From NCBI RefSeq assembly GCF_028747205.1, contig NZ_CP112880.1, positions 682,001 to 746,000 on the forward strand: a stretch of DNA of 64,000 nucleotides. The letters run 5' to 3'. The DNA comes from Streptomyces sp. CA-278952 (GTDB taxonomy: Bacteria > Actinomycetota > Actinomycetes > Streptomycetales > Streptomycetaceae). A program made the position numbers and the translations under genes. Below the pieces are notes generated by a model. That model was given only the letters and a program-made list of their open reading frames with translations. It searched no databases and was not told where the DNA came from. The stretch's first letter is position 1; each line of letters begins with the position of its first letter. This document shows, one piece after another, positions 44,001 through 51,269 of this stretch.

Positions 44001-46271
44001 GCCGCCCGTGGCGCGGCCGCCTCCGGGCAGCGGCAGGCAGACCTCGTCCGAGGGGCCGGAGCCGCCCCAGCGAGGGAGTTGCTCGCCGCCGACGGTGAAG
44101 ATCTCGGCGGGGCGGTGCGACCAGTAGCCGCGCTGCTTGCCGTCCTCCCACCAGATGACCAGCAGCTCCCCGTCGACGTACCGCAGGGCGATCGTCCGCC
44201 AGTGGTCGAGGGTGGCGGGCAGCCGCAGGGTGTGCCGCAGCAGGACGCCTTCCGGGCCGACGACGACGGCCCGTTCGACGGTGTTCAGGATCAGTGCGGG
44301 CCAGGCGCCGGTGACGCCGGCGGTCTCCCGCCGGTTGTGTTGCCTGCGCCCGGCGGCCGCGGCCTCGGCGGCCAGTTCGGCGTAGGTCTCGTCGAGCGCG
44401 GGCCAGCCCAGTTCATCGAGGATGCCGGTACGCAGCGTGGAGGCGAGCAGCGGCACGATGTCGTGGCTCTCGATGAGTCGTACGGCTTCCGGCGCGACGT
44501 CCGCGACCACGGAACGGAACGACGAGAGCCTGTTGAGGGCGGTGCGCAGCCCGGGAAGTCCTCGCGCGGCCGCGTACTCCTCGGCGCGGGCGGTCAGCCA
44601 CTCCCGCAGGATGACGGAGAGCACCGGGTGCGCCACGGCCTTCGCCAGGCCGGCGTCGCTCAGCCGCTGACGGTGTCCGTCGCCCAGGTTCCCGACGTTC
44701 CGGCTCAGCAGGGCGCGGAAGAAGGGGTGTTCGGCGACGGCGGTGAGATCCCGCGCGCCGGGCGTGGTGTCGGTGAGCCACGGGCCGATCGGGAATCCGA
44801 GGGACCGCGCGGTCCCCGCGTCCTGGTCGTCCGGCTCGGCGACGGGGATGCCGGAGGCCAGGCAGAGGTCGAGAAGGTCCAGGTCGGCGGTGCGCTGCCA
44901 GCGGCCCTGGAACAGTTCGACGGGGTGCCCGTCGGCGCGCAGCCGGTCCGCCATCCGGACGGCCAGAGCGAGGGTCCCCGGGCAGCGGCCCGAGGTGACC
45001 CGGCCACGCCCGCGGTGTGCCTCCCAGCGGGCGAGCCAGTCCGCCGGGGAGACGGACGGGGTGGAGAGGGCGGCGGAGTCGGACGCCGGGTCGCCGGAGG
45101 GGCCCGGGAGGGCGGTCAGCAGCTCATCGGCGCCGGACTCGGCCAGCAGGCCGAGCCAGCCCGGTCCGCCGTCCGCGTCCCGGCCGCTCTCGCTGAAGGT
45201 CTCCGGGAAGAATCCCAGGAGGCGGGCCTGCACGGCCGCGTCCCGTCGGGCAAGGTCGATGAGCGAGGAGCGGTAGGTCTCCCAGAACGAGGCGGGTGCG
45301 CGGACGACTCCCGGCGAGCCGATCAGATCGGCCACCAGTTCGCGTTCGGCGGCCTCGCGGTCCAGCCCGGCGGCCTTGACCAGCGCGCGCACGTCCTGCG
45401 GCAGCGCCGCGTACGGCGGCATGCCGGCCGCGCAGCGCTCGACCAGCAGACGGCGGAACTGCACCCAGGCGTCCGCCGGTGCGAGCCGGGCCACCAAGTC
45501 CCGTACGTACTGCCGGAGCGCCTTGACGGTCAGCGCGCCGACGAGGGCGAACTCCAGGAAGACAGCGCGCTGCCGCTCCTCGTCCACGACGAGCCCGTGC
45601 ACCCGCTCGGCCTCACGGGCCTTGCCGAAGAAGGAGGCGGCGTAGCTGGTGTTCTCGGCCTGGAGGAAGAGGCGCGCCACCTGCTCGTAGTAGGTGGGAA
45701 GGAAGTGGGGCACGGCCCGGCCGAGCCGGATGCCGAGTGCGTCGAAGCCCTCCTTGGCCGCTCCGGCACGGCTCCTGGCCTGCCGGCCCAGCCGCTCGAT
45801 GTCCTTGACCAGAGCCAGGGCGTGGTGCCCGTTGGCCGGGTCGTTCACCAGCGCCCAGGCGGGGAAGCCCAGCGTCTCGCGGCGCACCTGACCCACGACG
45901 GGGGCCTCGACTGTCCGGGCCAGCCCGAGGAACTCCAGGGCCAGGTCCTCCGCTTCGCCGAGTGTGCCGGGCACGAGGCGGACCACGGGGCGGTCGCCGA
46001 GGGCGGTGTGCGTGTAGGTGCGGGCGGTCAGCGCGTCGGCGTCGTCCCGGTCGGTGGTGCCGGCCGGGAGGATCGCGCCGGCGTCCAGCAGGGCTGTCGC
46101 GCGGGCCTGGGCGGCGGGGCCGGAGGCGCTCTCGCCCCGGGCCTGGCCGGGAAGGGAAGCCGCGCCCGCCGCCGTCGCGTGCGCTGCCGTCGTGTTCGCG
46201 TCCGCGCTCGTCGTCGTGTTCGCGTCCCCGGCCGTCGTGTTCGCGTCCGTGTTCGTCGTCGTGATGCTCAT
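41013..46271 (-). CDS. Giant 1752-residue protein of unknown function in MoxR-VWA operon
   Basis: A very large cytoplasmic protein without signal peptide, membrane segments or a catalytic motif I can name. It starts with a Thr/Ala/Asn/Asp-rich tail of about 50 residues (repeats like DANTTA), then long helical stretches (LPTYYEQVARLFLQAENTSYAASFFGKA), a beta-rich middle (about 620-800) with WD-like short strands, and a mixed C-terminus with DNEKLLIRPAGLA and EWKPARIKKARAELA. It overlaps DUF4132 and MoxR genes by 4 nt each. It occupies the place of a substrate or effector in MoxR-VWA loci; function cannot be assigned. Confidence 0.8.
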   Translation of the reverse strand: MSITTTNTDANTTAGDANTTTSADANTTAAHATAAGAASLPGQARGESASGPAAQARATALLDAGAILPAGTTDRDDADALTARTYTHTALGDRPVVRLVPGTLGEAEDLALEFLGLARTVEAPVVGQVRRETLGFPAWALVNDPANGHHALALVKDIERLGRQARSRAGAAKEGFDALGIRLGRAVPHFLPTYYEQVARLFLQAENTSYAASFFGKAREAERVHGLVVDEERQRAVFLEFALVGALTVKALRQYVRDLVARLAPADAWVQFRRLLVERCAAGMPPYAALPQDVRALVKAAGLDREAAERELVADLIGSPGVVRAPASFWETYRSSLIDLARRDAAVQARLLGFFPETFSESGRDADGGPGWLGLLAESGADELLTALPGPSGDPASDSAALSTPSVSPADWLARWEAHRGRGRVTSGRCPGTLALAVRMADRLRADGHPVELFQGRWQRTADLDLLDLCLASGIPVAEPDDQDAGTARSLGFPIGPWLTDTTPGARDLTAVAEHPFFRALLSRNVGNLGDGHRQRLSDAGLAKAVAHPVLSVILREWLTARAEEYAAARGLPGLRTALNRLSSFRSVVADVAPEAVRLIESHDIVPLLASTLRTGILDELGWPALDETYAELAAEAAAAGRRQHNRRETAGVTGAWPALILNTVERAVVVGPEGVLLRHTLRLPATLDHWRTIALRYVDGELLVIWWEDGKQRGYWSHRPAEIFTVGGEQLPRWGGSGPSDEVCLPLPGGGRATGGKALHAGDTSLPPQRAVISDGTGHWREGHQGTQRVWLEYDPAGGTHGRASLPAFLRSGVRDGARLLAEHCQVLPLQPGLETTPFGTDGTVLGRWVRRTVTETGTAAPADGHRIIAGTPDGHTVTLPHPLPGGGSPVPLGALALPGGSRLVAALNHRSVEAHPADTDGTGGRLWSVTTDSSGGNDAAGTPYVPPVSYWHALRPRDERGSLALRNLTDARAEELFNEVAAAVARHLEAFRAVEEYTGPSSRELTEEAAARVLPEVSDARLLAGVTALVRNAVDQAVSAARYVEPPEPVEPATPRETARTKGMFFDHEPEHGDDATLRDASAWGSERMHGSWWGGGNRWTVIRQILAVNHVLGGGPAFGPPTPSKVPFTPVDGWQRDEYTVPGDSLTWLSLLDKLPELAYRAASATTSAAHRTGLLVLLEALAAGPLADPAGTVRQVSLIEPLGGATPGQGRPEAVHRLGQVLRKGARTVVVLADRGRNTRDDAACWLALDHDPTGAFGPVPGFTLDRERVHRQGIARDRLTRLTALVRERGPAPWRPEAAEAFHTATGIGPLQAAALLSAAVQEPGTEALALLGAKTRAFEEAAARLDALPRDDRHALLRALLPGDPAELWSTGPDVRAAAEVWQERLSSLVRVPEELDLDLSGTTPGAVDLVLNAASRTWLAPGTAVQDGTGRPGPRVTGARGTVSSALTALHTLAYTLPYGHPLRAHLPVGLAALRDRLADPDLVLDLGLHWTESGSPIGAVVRAAHGLPESGGADADGLVRAGTALLLAPGYGDNEKLLIRPAGLAGPDDPAFGLVEGTVVRHSTGDLLALRALLSEETDLLASAGAPDGSPHHPAQDPTRAVSELVAEAADALGLSADTAALYLMLLALPDPTDRNCARWTEWKPARIKKARAELAATDLVVEAKRSRAGRTLFLPCGWLERGAPGLPLETWKERLYPVAGSTRTLPHLPVPALYAAAWTRVRDGDAPAFEELDTRATRKGRRR

Positions 46272-47128
46272 GCCGCCCGCTCCTCGTCCTCGACGTCGCG
46301 GCCGGCGTAGAGCGCCGCCGCCATCCGCATGCCCTCCGACCACGCCACGGGGCCGACCTCGGCTGCCGTCAGCGCGCGCCCCGCGGGGTCGGTCCAGCCC
46401 AGGGGGCCCGTCTCGGTGTCGTACGCGTCGTAGCCGTCGTGTTCGCCGATCCAGATGCGTGCCTCGGCGGTGGCGCCGTCCTCGACCACCGGGCAGACCG
46501 CGTATCCCCCGCGTGACCGGTACCCGAGCTGAGTGACGCGGCCGTGCAGGAAGCGCAGTTCCTTGAACACGCCGCCGGCGTACGTGTCCACGGAGGTGGT
46601 CTCCGGGGCGAGGCCCGGCGGGCGGCGCCACACCTCGCGGAACAGCTGCTCCACGTTCTGGCGCACTCCCAGCTCGACCGCGAACTCCCGCAGTTCGTCG
46701 AGGTCGTCGAGGAGCACGGGGTGGTCCACGCTGACCACGTCCGGGGTGATGCGGACCGTGTCGCCGTCCAGGTCGACGAGGCCCAGACCGCGCTCGGTGT
46801 CGACGTCGCGCAGGAACCCGGCGACCCCGCCGTCCGCGCCGGTGACCACCACGTCCCGCAGGGCCGCCTGCCATGCCGGGTCCGGCCAGACCCTGGCGAG
46901 CACGGCCGTGGGAACGGGCAGCGAGCGCACCATCCACTGCTCGACGTCGGTCAGGCACCGGCGTTCGTGCCGCTCCATCCACTCGGTCAACTGCCGGAGA
47001 CCCACGACCGCCGGATCGTCCTTCAACTTGGCCGGAACGGACTTCAGCCGCCGCCCCTTCCCGTTGCGGCAGACCACCTTGCCCGCCTCCAGAGCGACTT
47101 CGTAGTCGCCCGCCGACACCCACCCCAT
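46268..47128 (-). CDS. DUF4132 protein, first gene of MoxR-VWA operon
   Basis: A 286-residue protein matching the DUF4132 (MolR-like) domain: SAGDYEVALEAGKVVCRNGKG, LKSVPAKLKDDPAVVGLRQL, then WPDPAWQAALRDVVV. In E. coli the much longer YehI carries this domain with a WGR module; here the domain stands alone. The ATG at 47,128 has GGGAGAA upstream. It is the operon head: the 272-nt gap to the next gene should hold the promoter, and all five downstream genes follow with 4-nt overlaps except one 3-nt gap. Confidence 0.82.
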   Translation of the reverse strand: MGWVSAGDYEVALEAGKVVCRNGKGRRLKSVPAKLKDDPAVVGLRQLTEWMERHERRCLTDVEQWMVRSLPVPTAVLARVWPDPAWQAALRDVVVTGADGGVAGFLRDVDTERGLGLVDLDGDTVRITPDVVSVDHPVLLDDLDELREFAVELGVRQNVEQLFREVWRRPPGLAPETTSVDTYAGGVFKELRFLHGRVTQLGYRSRGGYAVCPVVEDGATAEARIWIGEHDGYDAYDTETGPLGWTDPAGRALTAAEVGPVAWSEGMRMAAALYAGRDVEDEERAA

Positions 47129-47400
47129 GCGCTGTTCTCCCCTGTTTCCGAACGGCCGCCGAACCGGTGGCACGCTGATGAGACCCGTCGACGGCAACGC
47201 ACCGTGACGAGTGGGAGAGACTCTAAGCGGCCCCAGTGACAACGGGTCCGGGCCCCCTCCGCAGCGTCGGGCGGCGGGCGCCCCAGGAGGAGCGCCCGCC
47301 GTCCGGTCCTCCACGTCGAGGGACCGCCGGAGCAAGGGGCGGAACGTCCGGCGTGAGCGGCATGAGCGAACAGCGGACAGCGTGCGGCCCGCTCGGTGCA

Positions 47401-48336
47401 TCAGGGAGCGAGCACCACCGTCTTGCCGGGCAGTCGCCCGGCGCCGGCGTCCTCATGGACGGCGGCCAGCTCGGCCACCGGGCGGTGGGCGGCGACGTGG
47501 ACCAGGAGCTTGCCGGCATCCACCTTGGCGACCAGTTCGGTCAGCTGGGCTCCGTCGCTGCGGACCCACAGGCTCGCGCTGCGCACGCCCCGGGCGGGGT
47601 CTTCCGGGACCGGACCGGCCGTGCTGGCGGATACCCCGCCGTCGGCGACGTAACTCGTCAACTGCGCCAGCTCCTCCGGCGAGACACGAACGTGGTTCAC
47701 CACGACCTGGAACGGGCCGCCCACGGCGCCCGGGCCCGCGGCGAGGTCGAGGGGGCCGGTGACCCGGTCCGCACCGTAGCCCCGAAGGCGGTCGGCGTGC
47801 CGCGGTGCGTCAACCGCCGTCACGTGCGCCCCCGCGTCGACGGCGAGCTGCACCACGAGGCTGCCGACCGCGCCCCCGGCTCCGTTGACCAGCACGGTCT
47901 GACCGGGCTTCAGCTCGGCGAGCTCGAACAGCGTCTGCCAGGCCGCCAGCCCGGTCAGCGGCAGCGCCGCGGCGTCGACCAGTTCGGTCGTCCGGGGCGC
48001 CGGGGCGAGTGACTCGGCCCGGACGAGCACGTACTCGGCGGCGCCACCGGCGGAGTCGAGGGGCAGCATCGCCACGACGCGGTCGCCGACCTCCGGGCCG
48101 GTCACGTCCGCACCGAGTTCGGCCACGGTGCCCGCCAGGTCGAGCCCCGGAACGTACGGGAAAGTGATCGGGATCATCTCGGCCAGGAAACCGGCGCGGA
48201 TGTGGTCGTCCACCGGGTTGAACGACGTGGCCGCCACCCGCACCAGCACCTGACCGGCGCCGGGGACCGGCCGCTCGACGTCCTCGTGGCGCAGGACCTC
48301 GCTGTTGCCGAACTCGTGGAAACGTATGGCCTTCAT
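47401..48336 (-). CDS. NADPH-dependent quinone oxidoreductase-like protein (MDR family)
   Basis: A 311-residue medium-chain dehydrogenase/reductase of the zinc-free quinone reductase type: MKAIRFHEFGNSEVLRHEDV at the start, GroES-like fold with VPGLDLAGTVAELGADV, then nucleotide-binding VLVNGAGGAVGSLVVQLA. No catalytic or structural zinc cysteines are visible. It probably reduces quinones or enals in the cytoplasm. ATG 48,336 follows AAGGAA. Divergent from a MarR gene with four operator-like repeats between; induction by a toxic phenolic or electrophile is a reasonable inference. Confidence 0.88.
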   Translation of the reverse strand: MKAIRFHEFGNSEVLRHEDVERPVPGAGQVLVRVAATSFNPVDDHIRAGFLAEMIPITFPYVPGLDLAGTVAELGADVTGPEVGDRVVAMLPLDSAGGAAEYVLVRAESLAPAPRTTELVDAAALPLTGLAAWQTLFELAELKPGQTVLVNGAGGAVGSLVVQLAVDAGAHVTAVDAPRHADRLRGYGADRVTGPLDLAAGPGAVGGPFQVVVNHVRVSPEELAQLTSYVADGGVSASTAGPVPEDPARGVRSASLWVRSDGAQLTELVAKVDAGKLLVHVAAHRPVAELAAVHEDAGAGRLPGKTVVLAP

Positions 48337-48490
48337 GGCAATTCCTTCAAGGTGTGTTGACGCCGCCGCCCCCGGATGGGGCGGTCGGGCGGGACGGTGA
48401 AGCGTTTCGGGGCACTCGGGGTCCGGCGGTCGCACGGCCGGGACGTCGGCCGGGCTGCTCGCACGGCCGCCATCGAAAATCGGCCCCTTC

Positions 48491-48585
48491 ACTTGCTCAG
48501 GAAAGCAATTTCACTTGCTGAGGCAAGTCAGAAAGTAGCCCACGATGGGTTGCTCAGGCAAGTGATGGAACTTGCCTGGGCAAGT
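48491..48585. promoter_or_regulatory. Four ACTTGC...GCAAGT operator repeats
   Basis: Copies at 48,491-48,506 (imperfect), 48,513-48,528 (ACTTGCTGAGGCAAGT), 48,548-48,563 (one arm imperfect) and 48,570-48,585 (ACTTGCCTGGGCAAGT). Start-to-start distances are 22, 35 and 22 nt. Each is a 6-bp-arm palindrome, the size expected for a MarR dimer. The last copy ends 13 nt before the MarR start codon, so the gene is probably autorepressed together with the oxidoreductase. Confidence 0.8.
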
Positions 48586-48597
48586 ATGATGAGACGC

Positions 48598-49071
48598 ATG
48601 GACACTCAGTCACCCTGGCTCGACGCCGACCAGCAGGACCTCTGGCAGGCGCTCCTCACGGTCGTCATCGCCCTTCCGGCGGCCCTCGACCGTCAACTGC
48701 AGCGAGACGCCGGTATCTCCAACTTCGAGTACGGCGTCCTGGCCCAGCTCTCCATGGCCGACGAGGCCACGATGCGGCTCAGCGAACTGGCACGGCTCTG
48801 CGACAGCACCCAGCCCCGGCTGTCGAAGGTGATGGACCGGTTCGAGGCCCGCGACTGGGTCGCCCGCCGAACCGACCCCGGCGACGGCCGATACACCCTC
48901 GCCGCCCTGACGGACGCCGGCCGGCAGAAGCTCGTCGAAAGCGCACCGGAACACGTCGCACAGGTGAAGCGGCTCGTGTTCGATCCGCTCAGCGCCGCCC
49001 AGCGCCGCCACCTCGAAACCGCGCTGACCCGCGTCGCCGCCACCGTACGCCGGGAACTCGAAGGAGGCTGA
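48598..49071 (+). CDS. MarR-family repressor
   Basis: A 157-residue winged-helix regulator. N-terminal dimerisation helix, then the wHTH (ISNFEYGVLAQLSM; LSELARLCDSTQPRLSKVMDRFE) with a wing RRTDPGDGRYTLAALTDAG. It is probably the sensor controlling the divergent oxidoreductase. The start is ambiguous: ATGs at 48,586, 48,589 and 48,598 are in frame; the last gives the usual family N-terminus. The operator repeat at 48,570-48,585 immediately precedes it. Confidence 0.9.
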   Translation: MDTQSPWLDADQQDLWQALLTVVIALPAALDRQLQRDAGISNFEYGVLAQLSMADEATMRLSELARLCDSTQPRLSKVMDRFEARDWVARRTDPGDGRYTLAALTDAGRQKLVESAPEHVAQVKRLVFDPLSAAQRRHLETALTRVAATVRRELEGG

Positions 49072-49143
49072 GCACCAGGGCCGCGCCCGCACGGGTGTAC
49101 GCAGGTCCGTGCGGCACGCTCCTCCTCGCCGAGGAAGGGCGTC

Positions 49144-50289
49144 TCAGCGGGGACGGGAGGGTCGGCTCATGGAGGGGGTGAAGGTGACCGGGAGGGCCTG
49201 GGGGCCGCGGAACGTCGGGGCGTAGCCCCAGGCGACCTCGCCGCTCGGGATGTCCAGGGCCAGGTCGGGCAGACGGCCGAACAAGGTGGTGATCGCGATC
49301 TCCGTCTCCAGCTTCACCAGGTGGGTGCCCAGGCAGGTGTGCGCGCCGTGGCCGAACGCCAGGTGCGGGCGGGCATCACGGGTGAGGTCCAGGGTGCCGG
49401 GGTCGGGGAACCGGTCCGGGTCGCGGTTCGCCGCCGCCAGCGACAGCAGCACCACGTCGCCCTTTTTCACGCGGGTGTCCGCGATCGTCATGTCCTCGCC
49501 CGCGTACCGGTACTCCGCCACGTGCGACGGCGAGTCCAGGCGCAGCAGCTCGTTGACCGCGCGGGACCAGTCGAGGTCGCCGCCGAGCAGGGCGGCTCGC
49601 CGGCCGGGGTGGCCGAGCAGGCGCAGGACGGTGGTGCCGAGGAACTGGATCGTGGTGATGTGACCGGCGCCGATCAACGTCATGACCATCACCTCCAGCT
49701 CGTCCCCGGTCAGCGCGCCCGACTCGATCAACCGCGTCGGCAGGTCGTCCCCCGGGTGCGACCGTTTGTAGGCCACCAGCTTCCTGACGTAGCCCAGCAG
49801 CTCGGCCAGCCTCACCTCGTCACGCGGCTGCTGGAACTTCGCGCGGTACCACAGGTCCAGCACGTCGGCGGCAGGCGCGCGCTCGGCTTCCGGGATGCCG
49901 AGCAGGTCGTGCATGACGGCGACCGGGACCTCCCGGGTGTACTCGGCGACGAGGTCCGCGCGGCCCCGCCCGGCGAACGACTCGACGGCGTGCGCGCAGG
50001 TCCGGGCGGTGCGATCGCGCAGACGGGACACGGCGGCCGGGGTGAACGCCGCGGCGACGAGCCGGCGCAGCCTGGCGTGTCCGGGATCGTCCAGGTGGGA
50101 CAGACCGGGCGGATGCGGGTCGGGGTTGACCGGGGCGCGGCTGCCCAGACGGCGGTCCGCCAGGCAGGCGCGGACGTCGTCGTACCGGGTCACCAGCCAC
50201 ATCCGGCCCGATACGTGCGGGCCGCCGACGGGGCAGACCGGTTCGTGCTCGCGCAACCAGGCGTAGCCCGGGTAGGGGTCGGCGGTCAC
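49144..50289 (-). CDS. Cytochrome P450, last gene of the NRPS operon
   Basis: A 381-residue soluble CYP. I-helix MTLIGAGHITTIQ with the oxygen-binding AGxxTT pattern, ExxR in NELLRLDS, and heme loop LAFGHGAHTCLGTHL (proximal Cys near residue 317). It needs ferredoxin partners, not encoded here. Likely hydroxylates or couples the peptide product or an amino-acid precursor. The GTG at 50,289 overlaps the methyltransferase stop by 4 nt. At 381 residues it is slightly short at the N-terminus for a bacterial CYP, but all core motifs are present. Confidence 0.92.
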   Translation of the reverse strand: MTADPYPGYAWLREHEPVCPVGGPHVSGRMWLVTRYDDVRACLADRRLGSRAPVNPDPHPPGLSHLDDPGHARLRRLVAAAFTPAAVSRLRDRTARTCAHAVESFAGRGRADLVAEYTREVPVAVMHDLLGIPEAERAPAADVLDLWYRAKFQQPRDEVRLAELLGYVRKLVAYKRSHPGDDLPTRLIESGALTGDELEVMVMTLIGAGHITTIQFLGTTVLRLLGHPGRRAALLGGDLDWSRAVNELLRLDSPSHVAEYRYAGEDMTIADTRVKKGDVVLLSLAAANRDPDRFPDPGTLDLTRDARPHLAFGHGAHTCLGTHLVKLETEIAITTLFGRLPDLALDIPSGEVAWGYAPTFRGPQALPVTFTPSMSRPSRPR

Positions 50290-51269
50290 GACGGCCGGCC
50301 GGCGATCAGCAGCTTCTCCAGCGGGGACGCGGTGAGCGGCACGACCCGCGTCTCGGTGAGCCCGGCCTCGCCCAGCCATGCCGCGAGGTCGGTGTAGCGG
50401 TGCACGCCGCCTGCGTGGCCCTGCCACAGGGTCAGGTCGAACATGGCGAGGTACCCGCCCGCGGCCGGGCCCAGTTCGGCCGGTGGTTCCCGGTCGTGGT
50501 CGAGGATGGCGATGCTTCCGGTGGGGGTCAACGAGTTCGCCGCGCGCCGGAACAGCTCGCGGCACTCCTCGGGGCGGTGGCCGTGCAGGACGTTGAACAG
50601 CAGCACCAGGTCGTGCCCGGAGCCCAGGTCGTCGGTGAGGTAGTCGCCCGCCCGCGCCGTCACCCGGTCCGGCGGGGCGTCCTCGCGGAGTGCCGTGATC
50701 GTCTCGGGCAGGTCGAAGACGGTGACCCGCACGTCCGGGCGACGGCGGCACAGTTCGACGGTGTGGTCGCCGTGGCCACCCCCGATGTCCAGGACGGTCG
50801 CCGCGGGAGGCAGCGCGGCGGCGATGTCATCGGCCAGGTCCACGGCGGCGCCTGCGAGCATCCGGCGCAGGCGGGCCCCGGAGGCGGGGCGCTCGCTCAG
50901 CCAGGTGTAGAAGCCGCGGCGGGGCGTGCCGGTACGGATGGTCTCCTCGATGTCTGCCCAGTGCTCGAACAGGACCTCGTGCCAGAACAGTTCGGCGTCC
51001 ACCGGGCCGGGCTTCGCGACGGTCGTGACCCCGTCCTCGTCGTGCCGCAGGTAGCCGAAGGTCACCAGGACGTTCACCAGGCTGCGCACCCCGGCCGGGT
51101 CACCGCCGATCGTGGTGGCCAGCTCCGCCACGGACAGCGGGCCGGCTTCCAGGGCGGTGAACACCCCGAGCCGGACGCCGGCGATCATGGCCCGGTACCC
51201 AGCCGCGCCGAGCCGGTCCAGTACCGGAGCCGGGACACCAGAGGATTCTTCGGGCAAGGGCATGATCAT
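50286..51269 (-). CDS. SAM-dependent O-methyltransferase (dimerisation-domain type)
   Basis: A 327-residue methyltransferase of the plant-COMT/acetylserotonin O-methyltransferase-like class. The N-terminal helical dimerisation domain (about 15-100, GVFTALEAGPLSVAELA) precedes the Rossmann domain with SAM loop VLDIGGGHGDHTVEL (about 160). Such enzymes methylate phenolic or hydroxy groups of natural products, which fits a hydroxylated aromatic residue made with the KMO-like enzyme. ATG 51,269 overlaps the NRPS stop (ATGA); a second Met two codons later is less likely. Confidence 0.9.
   Translation of the reverse strand: MIMPLPEESSGVPAPVLDRLGAAGYRAMIAGVRLGVFTALEAGPLSVAELATTIGGDPAGVRSLVNVLVTFGYLRHDEDGVTTVAKPGPVDAELFWHEVLFEHWADIEETIRTGTPRRGFYTWLSERPASGARLRRMLAGAAVDLADDIAAALPPAATVLDIGGGHGDHTVELCRRRPDVRVTVFDLPETITALREDAPPDRVTARAGDYLTDDLGSGHDLVLLFNVLHGHRPEECRELFRRAANSLTPTGSIAILDHDREPPAELGPAAGGYLAMFDLTLWQGHAGGVHRYTDLAAWLGEAGLTETRVVPLTASPLEKLLIAGRPS

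Noticed and set aside
41566..46310. Very long frames (up to 1582 codons) antisense or out of frame to the giant protein
   Set aside because: They mirror codon bias of the true gene; the supported frame has 4-nt overlaps at both ends.
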